Positions 1 to 11,382 of a DNA stretch of 64,000 bases are shown piece after piece. Source of the stretch: Patagioenas fasciata. Taxonomy: Eukaryota > Chordata > Aves > Columbiformes > Columbidae. Where the stretch lies: contig NC_092520.1 of the NCBI RefSeq assembly GCF_037038585.1, positions 149,915,104 through 149,979,103 on the forward strand. The letters are read 5' to 3'. Every line of letters begins with the position of its first letter. Within the stretch, counting starts at the first letter, position 1. Made by a program: the position numbers and the translations under genes. The notes beneath the pieces were generated by a model. It saw nothing but the letters and a program-made list of their open reading frames with translations. It had not been told where the DNA came from and ran no database searches.

Positions 1-410
1 TCATACCCATTGTGCAATCTGGGATTCAAGCAGGAAAACAATCCATAGATGGCTAAAAGAGAGGTAGCAGGTGTGAACTGCTTGAGGACCACAGAGAAGG
101 GACAGGGCTGATTGGGTTAGGTGGACAAGTTTGCAATGGTAAGTGTGAAGAACAACAAGACACAGTTTTTTAGCCTGGAAGATAAAAACTGACATCGCTG
201 AAGGAAATGTGGGTTACTTGAACTCAGCTAAACTCTTCTCATGATATCATGAAAACGTGCAGTGGTCTGCCCTCAGCAATCTTCTGTCCTTCTGACAGAG
301 ATCTCATCCACCATGTAGTGTCAGTGGTGATGTTTATCCATACTATGAAAACCACGTTCTCTAAATAGGAAAAATACAAAACCTTTTGTAAGGGTTTCAA
401 TAAGTTGGGG

Positions 411-532
411 TTTTTTTGTTTGTTTGTTTGTTTGTTTTTTTGTTGTTGGTTTTGTTTGTTTGTTTTTGTTTTGGTTTGGTTTTGTTTTTGTTTTTTGGAT
501 GGGGGGGTGTTTGTTTGTTTGTTTGTTTTTTT
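411..532. repeat. (TTTG)n-rich simple repeat
   Basis: The tract is built from TTTG/TTTTG units with short G interruptions, including a run of seven G. Open reading frames across it are low-complexity artefacts. Confidence 0.9.
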
Positions 533-3500
533 CACCTGCTGCCTCATTGTTTCATCCTCCTTCTGAATTCTCAATGCCCCAGAAATTTGAGGGCTGCCTT
601 TCTCCTACTTTTCTCCTGGGCAGACACATTTGAACTTCCTACTCACCTCTTGTTATAGCAGCTGGAACACTATACCTCTCTCTGAAGGGCTTTGTGTTGG
701 TCCTCTCAAAATCCCAACTGTGCAGAAGTCCCTTTGGAGGGAAGCAACTGGGGAGATGGGATATCTACGGATCTTAAGTATAATGTTCTCAAAATCCATA
801 GAGTAAATTTCTGAGTGGTAACAGATGATGTAACATGGAAAGTTCCCATATATACGTTTGGACTTACTTTGGGAGGGTTTAATGAGACTCAAACAAAAAG
901 TAGGTAAGATTATGTTCAGATTCTAGCATTCCAATACCATGCGTCCAGACTAAAAGTGTCCCCTGCACAAGTAGAGACTGCATTGCATACTACAGATTTT
1001 GACAGATATTGTCTATGATCAGCTTTTTAAAAGCAAAATGATTCATTCTTACCAAGCAAACTTAAAAAGCAATCAAGACAGTAAGCTAAATATGCACTCT
1101 GAAATTGCTTAGTCCAACCTTTAAAGCATGTTGTTGTCAGTTTGCATTTTTAAAAACTCTGAACCAGTCAGCTGAGTTAGCTGAGTTGCTAACAACCAGG
1201 TCAGAAACCACACCACAGTGATGGCTACTTCTCTCTCCTGTAGAAAGATCTCAACAGCATTGATAAAATGATATGAACAGCTTAATATCCTGGCATGGTG
1301 TACAGGCATTACCAGTTTAACAGGCACTAAACAGGGTGTATGTCTTCGTTTTGAAACAGGAGGGATGGATGACCAAGAAAGTGTCCATAGTCAGGGTGTG
1401 AAAATTAAGAGATGTAAACCAATGTGTTTTGTTTGGTTTGTTTTTTCTTTCCTCAACCAAATATTTCCAACTATACCATTTATTTGCAACGACTAACTCA
1501 TTACTCTTAGTATCAGGTTGATGGACTTTCTTTATACCAGTTTGCGCTAGGAATCAGTTTCATGTTCTAATTTGGCTCTCATCTTACATGTTTTAACTCT
1601 GCTTTTTGAATGTTGTTTTGGGATAATCAATGAAACAATGTCAAGTAATGCAGTATCAGCTGTGTCTTACTGAGAGATTGTTCCACATTCAAGCATATTA
1701 AAACTTGTCCATTTTTCCATTCTACAAGTCAACCTAGTCGTTCTAATTTTACGTTCCTGTATTACATTAACCATCTCTGGGGTTTAATGCTTTAAATATC
1801 ATAGACTGTTGTAATGCCCAAATAATCACATTTCTAGTCCTTGATAACGGCATGGTAATAACAGCTGCATTTCAACAGAACTTCAGGCCCTTTAAGGAGG
1901 TAAATAATGGCTTCATAAAGAAGAAATCATCACAGCATTTTAATTGTCCTCCTTTTTTGTTGGTTTTACGTTGCAATTGGCTGTCAATACAGCATCTAAC
2001 GTGTGATGTTACATATCTGGTAGAACAAGGAGACATGAAAGACTCAGATTCAAGGAATAACCACACTTTGTCTGATAACATATATGATGTTTGAATTTTG
2101 GGAAAAGAAACAAAGGATCAGCTAGGATTTTTTTTTACAGTTAGGAAGAAAGCTCATGCAGATGTTGAGCACAGAATTTACACAAACTTAGACATTTGCG
2201 TGATTTGTGCCTCATGGTATCTTGGGCTGCTGCCAAATGTGTAAGCTGCTCAGAGACTGTCTGGTTCCCCTGAGATTATATATTCCCTGTAATGCAAGAT
2301 GTTTTTAAAAAGTAATTTACTCACTGTGATATTAGAAGTCCTAATGATTGGATCTATATTTCCTTCTGGGTTTTTTCTGCTTGAAAATCCTGGAAACCTT
2401 GTAATGAATGTTGTGTAATCTCTGTCACTTGACTGTGGATCTAATTTTAGGTACTGATGTTTGATTTGGAGATTTTTAGTGCTTTAGGAGAGACAAGAAT
2501 GATTTGCACAGGGCCTGCATTGTTTTGAATCTTAACTGCTGTACCTGTAATCACACAATCACTAAGAACCTGATCTTTCACACACTTACTGCTGTGTGCA
2601 ATGTAAAATGTCAATGGGACTGTTCATAGGACTGAGTACTGTTTCCTGGCTGAAGTGCTTGCAGATTTGGGTGCCGACAATGCACATTTGTGTGCCCACC
2701 TCCAGCCACAGTGGAGAGGCTACCGATGGGGATACAAGGTGCTGCCAGCAAAGAGCTGATGGCTCAGGTTGCAGGCACCAGGAGAAGTTCAGCACTGCAT
2801 CCCAAAGAGGGTGGAGCGAACTACAGGAAATGAGTGACTCATCAGAAAGTTTTAATAATTTGCCCTTTATACTGGTGTTGCTATAGAGAGTCTCTCTAGT
2901 TTATCATGTGCGTAGCTGAAAGTTTTGAAGCCAAGGCTGTATTAAATATATCTGTTTTCTGAGGCTTTGCCCTATCTACCTAAGGCAGCTGAGCAGTTGT
3001 CTGAGCATAAAGACACCACTTCATAGTCCGGACTTTTATGTGATGTTTGTGTTCCCACCAGGCAACACCTTTGCTTTCTAGCTATTGGTGGCAGTTAATA
3101 GTTTGTGAAGGGATTTGTAAGAAGTGGAAGTTTTTTTCAGAGAACAAGAATATGAAACAGAAATATTTTAAAAGAGTGATGTTTTGGGACTGAAACTGCA
3201 GAACCACTGGGTTTGTATCAAAGGTGGATGAACTGGGCAAGCTGTTTCTCACAGAAAGATATAAAAATCAAAGTGTCATATATATACATGAGACGCTTCT
3301 AAAACCATTTGTGTCACATCTCAAAGACAGTTGAGTTGAGTTGAACTTCCATTCTGCTTTATTTGAGGCTACTCAATGAGTTTTTGCATACCTCATTAGT
3401 TTGGAGAGGCTGATGTTTTGTGATGGACTTAGTCATCAACAATTTATGACAGTCCTATCACGGTTGTCTGTGTTTAGGCAGTATCACACGGATGAAGAGG

Positions 3501-6500
3501 AAACTGAAACCTTTTCTAGTTTTTCTTAGTTTTTAAATCCACCCAGATGATCTCTCCCTTCTCACCTGGAGCTTTAAGACACTCATCAACCGCATGAGAT
3601 CTCTGATAAACGTGAAGTAGATTCCCTGGAGTGCTTCACTTTAGATCATGTGCAGCACAAGAACTAGTGGTGTCTTTGAGGCAGACACAGCTCCCTGATT
3701 CTCTGCCCAGCCTTGGACACTGATTTGAGCAATATGAGAGCTTCTCTGACCTGTGTCATCTGGCAGTGGTCCCCCAGATCTTGTTTACACTGGATATTTT
3801 TTCATGAGACTGTAATTACACCACTGAAACTACGTGAGTGTGAAAATTTTGCACAGCAGAGGTCATTCAGGTAACAAACATTGATGTAAGTCACTTTAAA
3901 TACCAGTGTGCTTATATCATCAATAAACACTTTCGCTACTGACAAACCACTATGGTAGCCATGCACCAGCCACGGATTGCCACATTATGTTACGTTTCAA
4001 CTTTGTACTTTTGCTCCTGATCCCCACAGACTGCGAGAGGGGCCAGCTGACTGAGTCCACAAGCATACAGCTCTGTAACATGCACAACATGCCGATCACC
4101 CCTTGCCCAAAGTATTTTGCAAGGAGAGAAGTGATCTGAGGAAGTTACTCGAGATTTAGATTGCTCTTTTCAGCCCAATGATCACATGTTCCCTTTTTCT
4201 TTAGGGCTCCTGCCTTATCAAGGGCTTGGTTCTGCAAGGTGTTGAGTCCTGCCATGAGAGGCTGAGTGCTCTCCCCTTCCTGGCTGTCAGTGGCTGTGAA
4301 GAGCACCCATTACCCTTCTGGAATGCTCAACACATTTCAGAAATGATGAGCACCTTCCAGTACCCCAGCTGGGAGAAACAACATAGGAACAGACTAATGC
4401 TTTGCATTTGGACCAGACTGTGCTTTTGAAGGACATGAGGAAGTTCTTTATGCTGGTCTATAAGCCTGCTTCTGGTTTGACTGAAGTGAGTTGTATTTTA
4501 TTTTTGTACTTTGATGTAGAGTGGAGCAGGACTAGACCTGCTGTGAGAGTGATTGATTTTCATCAGCTTCTGAGCAGTGAACAGCAAGCAGGGCAGGCTG
4601 ATTGCTGCACAACATCACTAACAGATTCAGTTGCAAACACAGCATCACCATCTTTTTCACACTTCCCTCCACGCACCTTCATCAAACAGCTCCTCTTTAT
4701 TAAAGCAGTGCCCCTGCTTCTGTGCCTGCTTTAGAAGTGTTATGACACTGCTGTGAAGCGCAGAATTCCCTAAAGCCTTAGAGAGAAAAAAGATAAATGA
4801 GGCATCCTGAGCAATGAATAAAGTCACAGAAAAAGGAAGTACACAATGCTGATTTCAGCAAATAACTGTGCTCCCACAACACTTACTCACTGTTAGAATA
4901 CTTCAAACACTTGTTGTGTAAAGAAACGTTGCAAGAACAGCCACGAAGATAACATAAAGAATGAAGTAAGCAATTATTTTCCTCTGCCCCCAATAGGTAT
5001 GACATTAAATTTGGCCACAGCATCTGTCATTACGGCTTGCTACAGTTTGAAATAGTGCATGAACAATAACTGAGTCTCATCTCTGATAAAATTCAGTGTT
5101 TTTTTGAGTCATTTTAAATGTCCTTTCATGATGTTCCTGTTGTTTGACTTTATTTGAATGGATTATGTTTGGAGAATATGTACATAGGTAAATAGATATG
5201 CTACTAATAAATACAACAGTTGATTAGATACAAAAAACAGGGAGCCAGTGGTGCAGCCTACACTGAGCTCTAGACTAAAGATAATATAAGATAAAATTGT
5301 ACTTTGGTCACAAAAAAACCCACAAGTAACAAACCAGCAATGTATCCTTTTCCCGGTTCTCTCACTGCTTTACTTTGCCATGGCTAGAATATATTTGTTA
5401 ATGTAGCTCAAGAGAATGGTGAAAGAAGGGGAAGAAAAAGAGTTATGCTTTCTATTCTAGTAGCTAGGATGGGGGTGGATGGGTGGGTGAAAGGCAAATG
5501 TAGGTTCCAATCTGATGAAGAAGCACATGCTACATTCTGGTTTTATGGTGCAGGGTTGTTGACATTTTCTCAAGCAATAAATAAGAAATGTCACATAAAT
5601 TAATCATCTCTGGGATTTAGTCTTTCTTATACAATCTGGCTGCCTCTTTCACTAGTCCCTTTGCTAGAGCTCATACTTTGCTCAGGTGTCTTGTCCACAG
5701 TGTGGACCTGTCTTCCTGCAGAACTAGCAGACTCTCTAAGCTCAGAGAGCACAAAGAGGGATGTTTAGTTTTGAGCCCTGTAAGACCTGTAGTTCTTGCT
5801 CTTTCTCAATGCCCATGGTCACTGTTTGTGGAGAGACTACTCATGTTCAGAGGTTTTGGCAGGACTCACCACCCAACACCATCTGATGGATCACCTACTA
5901 CAGAGTCAGAAGACTTAACCTGCCCATAGATCCTAGCGATGGCTACAATGATTTCATAAATGACGGGTCTTCCAGAGCTACTTGCAAGTACAAAGCTTCA
6001 CTAAAGAGAAAAGAATAAAAGAAATGTAAGATTTTAAGAACAAGTTTCCAATTAAATTTTATATTCTGGGTGGAAAAACAAAGCAAAACAGGATATCTGG
6101 AAAGCTAAATACTCTCATTTCTCAAGCATGTGGTCTTGAAACAATTTGTTTCACTAACTTCAAATGTTAAGAAACAAAAGTGAAGACTGTGACAGAAGCC
6201 TGGATTCGAGAAATGTCAAGGAAAAAGAATTTGTGGTAAAAAAATGTGGATTGTCGCTGTCATTACATGGCACTGTAGCTGCAACCTGGTAATGTGCAAT
6301 AAAACTGAGATGAACAGTTTGCTTTGAAAAGCACTTGGGTTATGGAATAAAATCACATGCATCAAAATTATGGCATAGTCTTCTGTATTGCATAAGGTAT
6401 TGCATAAGAGAAAATAGAGGATAGCTGTTTCGCATTAATACTTTGTCACATGGGCAGGTCATGAATGCCAACAGTGAATGAAATTTCACTGGAGAAAGCA

Positions 6501-7072
6501 AAACAGGAAAAAAGTTTCTGATTCAGTCAACTTCAAAATCACACTTCATTCAGTGTAATTTTTAAAAAACTATTATTGTTCCAAACAAGATGACTGCAAC
6601 TAAAAGAGGCTTGAAAGAAGGAGGATATTTTTAGTATGTAAAGTGTCAGCCCTTTGGATTTAATCAAAAGACTTAACTCTTTGCTTGTAATTTCTCAAGT
6701 ACAGTCAGCCTCCTTATTTCTGTTTCTTACAGCAATGGGCAAAAGAAAACGGGCTGAGGAACTCTGGCACCGAAACAATTTTGATTACTCGTTTCTAAAC
6801 ACAGAATACATACAGAATTTACTTTAATGCTTTCTTAAATCTTGCTGCAATACTGAAATTTTCCATTTAGCCTAAACACAGTTTTACAGATTAAAATAAA
6901 TAAAATTGAAGGGAAAGCAAGCCCGCAGCCTTTATTACACTTGTCTTTTTTTAGAATGACAAAATTAAAACAACACCCACATGAAATATAATTGCCAATA
7001 TAATTCCACTTCATTTTTCAGAGCCAAAGAAGACAAAATTCATCATTCCCACCTCCAGGTCAGCTGCTCAGA

Positions 7073-7104
7073 TTTTTTTTTTTTTAAATATTTTTTTTTT
7101 TTTT
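7073..7104. repeat. Poly-T / AT-rich tract
   Basis: Two T runs of 13 and 14 bases are separated by AAATA. This is a low-complexity tract of the upstream intergenic region. Confidence 0.85.
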
Positions 7105-9448
7105 CCGCCGAGATGACTGCTATACCTGTCTCTGCCCAGAAGAGGAGCCAGTGAGAAAAGCTTGATGTTAAGGACCTCGCACTGAACACCCTGGGCTCAG
7201 AGGTACAACCTTCTTGAATTTCAGGAGTATTATACTAAGGAATGTGCTGGATCAGATACCGGGGAGGTGCCTTTTTACATAATTACCACAATTTTTTAGT
7301 AGAAGACTGCCTCAGGCCCCCTGTGGCTATGCACCACCAGGCTGCAAGTCTCTTTTGCAAAGCTTTTCCTTAATTAAGGGAAAATATATTTAAGAACAAT
7401 GGGTGAAAGGCACTTGAGTAAGGGAAGGGCTACACGCAAGGTCTCATTTAAACCACATGTGTAGACCACAGGGTGGTGGTTCCCCAGCTGCAGCCCATCT
7501 ACCTTTTGTAGTAGATCATATGGTACGTGGCTGAGCAGAGACCTGGGAGCTGCCTGCCAAAAACTCCTGATGATGCAAGTGGAATTCACCTAACAGCTCT
7601 GTAGGCTTACACTGCAAGGAATGATTTAGCAGGTATAGGCTCGTGGAGCTACATCAGGTACCAAGCTGGTGAAAGGTTTGCTATCTACTCCTACTTATCC
7701 CATTGAAAGGGTTACTAAAAATGCAGCTGGCAGTGGAGGAAAGCAGACTTCTGCTTTAAGGTAGCTCCAGAAGGCAACAACAGTGGCAAAGATGGAGTGG
7801 CACAGACCAGGGTGGGTAATGGGGCCTTGGTTGCCAGCCCTTGCTGGGAGCTCTGCTACTGTGTCCTACCAACAGTATAAAGTATGGATATACCTCCTGA
7901 TACTACAAATGGATATTCATTCTGGTGTCTAGAGATGCACAAATACCTGTAGCCAAGTGTTGAGTGAAGCTGAACACTGCTTGGGAGACGAGGATCTTGA
8001 GGAGATGTTGGTGGTCAGTTGCTGGTGCCATTGGTTCTGGAAGTGCAGCAGGGACATGGCAGATTGAATTATGAATTAATCGATTTTGACTCAGTCACTC
8101 TTTGCTGCTGATGAAATCCCTCCGTTTAGCTCAGCATTGTTTTGGAGAGTGTCTGCTCTTGTGCCAATGCAGTTCAAGTGGCACACTAATGAATATAGTA
8201 ACTAAACTCTTGCAGTGAAGGCAATCTCTAGAAGGCTTAAGCCATGCAGAAGGCTTTATTGATGAGTTGTACAACAAAGTATATTTTTTACCTTTTGTGA
8301 AGATGTACCTTTATTTTCTTTGTTGTTATGAAGGTAAGTAGTACAGAAAACAATGGTGTTCTGACCACTATGCGGTATTAAATTTTATATGTGAGGAATA
8401 CAAGTATGTGAGAATTGCTTGCATTGGTATTTTGTGGCAGGGAGCTGTGAGGCTCTGAAAGGCCATTTGCGTTACGTTGCGCAGAAGGAGTTGAGGCCTT
8501 ACATCAGTAACACACAACTTCCTTTGAATTACTGGTTTAAAAGTATGTTTTAAAAAAGTATCTGAAATACCAGTGTGTTTGCTGAAAACATATTATTTAC
8601 ATAAGGCAATATCCTATTTTTTTTTCTTTAACATATTTTTTGATTTGTAGTTGCCCGGAAGACTTGGTACCAAATCATTTGCTCCACCTTCAGTACATTC
8701 CTGTTGACTTTTAAAGACTGCTACTGTAAGAAGGAAAGTGCTTGGTTTTGGTTTATTAATACAAAAGAGGAACATGGTATAAATAAAGTAGATGACTTGT
8801 GTGTGCCAGCACTTTGTTAACCTGAAAGTTCCCGATTTGTGTCAGCATCCATGTGGGTTCTTGCTGAGCAGTCTTGGCTCAGGGGCAGCAGCCACGATTG
8901 AAATGGTTGGAGAATAACGATCGTTTTCAGGGCAAAGGTTGCAAATTCCGTTTATTTTAAACAAAGGAGATTGTACATTTACATGGCAGTTATTTGCATT
9001 TTTTTGGGTTGCCTGACCAATTAATGCCTCTTCGGGTGATCTAAATCAAGGAAAAACCCAAACCCTCATTTGTTCATATGCTTCTCATGTTCATGGAGTT
9101 ATCGTTGCCCACAATGGTAAAGAATTTTGAAGGCTGTTTGAAAAAGAACAAAGCTAAACATCTAATATATTAAGTAGGTGTAACACAGGACTTGAAGAAA
9201 CAAGCAATGGGAGCAGCCCCAGCGCCTTTGCAACCTCCTGTGTCCCAGGCCTCCCTGAGGGCCGGGCGGGGGCAGGAGGGGGCGGCTGCGCTCTCCGCCG
9301 CCGCCCTGCTTTGGGAAAAGCAGGAGTTGGGGGGCAGCTGCGCTCACCGACACCACATTGATCCCCGAGCCCCGGGAGGGCGAGGCGCATCTTCCCTCCC
9401 TTCCCCGAGGGGAACCCGGGGGGACACCCCCAGCCCGGCCGCCATCGG

Positions 9449-9464
9449 AAACTACAACTCCCGT
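9449..9464 (+). promoter_or_regulatory. ZNF143/THAP11-like promoter site
   Basis: The segment AACTACAACTCCCG matches the core of the ZNF143 (SBS) consensus ACTACAAYTCCC, which is found in many CpG-island promoters close to the start site. A YY1-like GCCGCCATC lies immediately upstream at 9439-9447. The match is by eye; occupancy is not shown. Confidence 0.55.
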
Positions 9465-9561
9465 GAGGCTGCGCGCGCGGCGCGGTGCACGACGGGAGCC
9501 ACCACCTCCCCGAGGCTGCGGGGGGCGGGGGGGGCGAGCCGCTCATCCAGCGCGGGCGGGC

Positions 9562-9572
9562 GCGCGTGCGCA
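9562..9572 (+). promoter_or_regulatory. NRF1-like site
   Basis: GCGCGTGCGCA fits the NRF1 consensus (YGCGCAYGCGCR) with one difference. It lies in the CpG island about 110 bp downstream of the ZNF143-like site. NRF1 sites are common in broad promoters of this type. Confidence 0.45.
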
Positions 9573-9650
9573 GGGCGGGCACGGAAGGGGGCGTGGCCGG
9601 CGGCGCTGGCCCATCCCCCCCTCTCCTGTGTGTCGGTTTCGGGCTCTCGT

Positions 9651-9659
9651 CGCCATTTA
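9651..9659 (+). promoter_or_regulatory. YY1-like site
   Basis: CGCCATTTA resembles the YY1 core CGCCATNTT, which is often found at or just downstream of transcription starts in CpG-island genes. It could mark a start region near 9630-9660, but this is a short motif and only suggestive. Confidence 0.35.
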
Positions 9660-9933
9660 GCGCGGAGACGTCCCTGGGGCGGCCGCGGCGGCTCCGGTTC
9701 CCTCCTCCCCGCCGCGGCGCTGAGGCGCCACCCGGACTTGGCATTACCTGTGGCAGCGGCGGCGGTGGGCGGCCCCCGGTGAGGCGAGGCTGCGAGCCGC
9801 GGGCGGGGGGCAAGAGGAGGGTTTCCGGCTCCGTGCGAGGCGGCGGCAGCGGCGTCCGCTGCTGTTGGAGGGAGCGCGGCCCAGTCGCGCGCGGGCGGTG
9901 GCTGCCTGCCGGGAGGTGGAGGCCGCGGCCGCC

Positions 9934-9960
9934 ATGGGCGCCCCTGTGAGGCGGGGCTGA
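9934..9960 (+). promoter_or_regulatory. uORF with ideal Kozak context
   Basis: An ATG in the optimal context GCCGCCATGG opens an 8-codon frame (MGAPVRRG) that ends at TGA 9958-9960, far upstream of the WNK1 start. If transcription begins upstream of it, most scanning ribosomes should initiate here and depend on reinitiation to reach the main ORF. It lies inside a possible 5' UTR intron (9779-10136), so splicing could decide whether it is present in the mRNA. Confidence 0.5.
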
Positions 9961-10354
9961 GCCCCGGGGTCCCCTTTCCCTGCCCCCTCGCCGGGGTGAG
10001 GGCGCTGGGCCTGCCCAGGCCTCCCCCCGCCCGGTGCGAGTGACTGAGCGCGGCAGTTTCCTCCGCGGCCGGCGTGCGGGGCCTGCCCCTCTCTCCCTGC
10101 CTCGCCTCCCGGCACCATCCCCTCCTCTCCTCACAGGGCTCCGGGGGCGCCTGGACCCACTCCGCTTTCTCCCCATCGCCCAGGAATAATTGTAGCGCGC
10201 TCTCCTCGCCTTGAAGCAGCCGGGTGAGGTACCGGCTTCTTGCCGGTCGGGGGCCCGCCTCAGGGCGCCTCCCGCCCCGCCCGGGCCCGGCGCTTGGGCT
10301 TTTTCTCCCCTCGCTGTTCACATCCCCTCGCCCCGTCTCCGCTCCCGGTGCTCC

Positions 10355-10535
10355 ATGTCGGCCCCGCTGCCCGGCTCCCCGCTGCAGGATGGATGCAGAC
10401 ACTGACCGGGGACCCACCCCGCCGGCCCAACCTCCCCAGCAGCCGCCTCCCAGCTCCGCCGTAAGGAGCCCTTGGGACCCTCCTCTGTTGCAGCTGCAAC
10501 GGCAGCCGCGGACAGGCGCGCTCCCCGCTCAGTGA
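10355..10535 (+). promoter_or_regulatory. Cluster of three overlapping uORFs
   Basis: Three upstream ATGs lie close together. ATG 10355 opens 16 codons (stop ends at 10405), ATG 10389 opens 48 codons (stop ends at 10535), and ATG 10393 opens 23 codons (stop ends at 10464). All three terminate before the WNK1 start at 10597/10600. The peptides are Pro/Gln-rich and look composition-driven. A regulatory role on main-ORF translation is possible; the peptides themselves have no recognised function. Confidence 0.45.
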
Positions 10536-10596
10536 CCGGCCCCTTCCCTCGCCTCCCCCCCGCCGCCGCCTCGCCCTAGCAGCGCTCCCCCGGGGC

Positions 10597-11382
10597 ATGA
10601 TGTCGGGGGGCGCCGCAGACAGCGGCACCCCGGCCCCTCGCTTCCTGGCTCCACCGCCGCCGCCGCCTAAGAACGGTTCCAGCTCGGACAGCTCCATCGG
10701 GGAAAAGCTGGGAACCGCCGCTTCCGACCACGGAGCCTCCGGGGCCGGTGGAGCAGGCGGCGGAGTAGGGAACGGGGGCCGTAGTGAGGAGTACCGGCGC
10801 CGCCGCCACACCATGGACAAGGACAGCCGAGGGGCGGCAGCCACCGAGCACCGCTTCTTCCGCCGTAGCGTGATCTGCGACTCCAACGCTACGGCCTTGG
10901 AGCTACCCAGCTTGCAGCCCGCAGCGCCCTCGGCACCTGTCTCGGGAGGCAGTGCTGCTCCGTTGGTCTCTCCTCCCGAGTGTGCCAGCCGGATCTCTTG
11001 CATCGCTGTCAGTGCCGCCCAGGCCCCCTCGCTGCTGCAGCAGCCGCCGCCACCTGCCCCACTTCCCCTCGAAGGACAGTCTGCTCAGGAGCCTGCTGCC
11101 GCGAAGGATGCTGCCCCACTGCTACCCAAGGAGGAGGAGGATGAGGCAACCGCGCTACCTCCCACCAGTGCCGCTGGAAACGCGTCAGCTGCCAGCCGGG
11201 AATTTGAGGAGCGAAGAACACAGCAGGAAGACATCGAAGAGCTTGAGACCAAGGCAGTGGGCTTCTCCCCAGATGGCCGCTTCCTCAAGTTTGACATCGA
11301 GATTGGAAGAGGCTCTTTCAAAACTGTGTATAAAGGACTGGATACGGAAACCACTGTGGAAGTTGCCTGGTGTGAGCTGCAG
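10597..11382 (+). CDS. WNK1: WNK1 exon 1: N-terminus and start of kinase domain
   Basis: WNK1 is a cytosolic Ser/Thr kinase that senses chloride and osmotic state and activates SPAK/OSR1, which control NKCC/NCC/KCC cotransporters. This exon encodes 262 codons. The frame opens with two Met codons (10597 and 10600); the second gives MSGGAA as in human WNK1 and has A at -3, so it may be the real start. Numbering here counts both Met. A Pro run lies at about residues 19-24. RRRRHT (67-72) is the conserved Akt site (human T60). [18 protein letters not shown] matches the human protein. A low-complexity Ala/Pro/Ser region follows, then [10 protein letters not shown]. The kinase glycine-rich loop is GRGSFK, with catalytic Lys242 (human K233), and Cys259 (human C250) sits at the usual lysine position. 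The exon ends at CAG|gtaaaa in phase 0; read-through adds only VK before a stop. Confidence 0.96.

Larger units (their letters stand above)
1..9190. other. Intergenic region upstream of WNK1
   Basis: This stretch is AT-rich and I find no exon that I can support. The open frames on both strands are short, lack recognisable domains and have no convincing splice-site context; the longest, 110 codons at 4402-4734, matches no family I know. It contains T-rich low-complexity tracts at 411-532 and 7073-7104. In mammals the gene upstream of WNK1 is NINJ2, transcribed away from it, but nothing here reads as NINJ2 coding sequence. Regulatory elements may be present but cannot be recognised from sequence alone. 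Confidence 0.7.
9215..11260 (+). promoter_or_regulatory. WNK1: WNK1 CpG-island promoter, 5' UTR and first exon
   Basis: Base composition changes abruptly from AT-rich to very GC- and CpG-rich near 9215 and returns to AT-rich just after exon 1. The island covers the presumed transcription start region, the 5' UTR and most of exon 1. I see no TATA box. It contains GC boxes (GGGGGCGG-like), an NRF1-like palindrome, a ZNF143-like site and YY1-like GCCATC/GCCATTT cores, which is the usual make-up of a broad housekeeping promoter. Mammalian WNK1 is known to use more than one proximal promoter for the full-kinase isoform. Several start sites are therefore plausible here, but none can be fixed from sequence. 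Antisense open frames through this block are composition artefacts. Confidence 0.85.

Noticed and set aside
4402..4734. 110-codon frame upstream of WNK1
   Set aside because: No recognisable family, no splice or promoter context; probably chance.
9154..10417. Long antisense and alternate-frame open frames (340 and 321 codons) across the CpG island
   Set aside because: They are rich in Arg, Pro, Gly and Ala, lack domains and follow from stop-poor GC-rich sequence; no independent sign of a gene.
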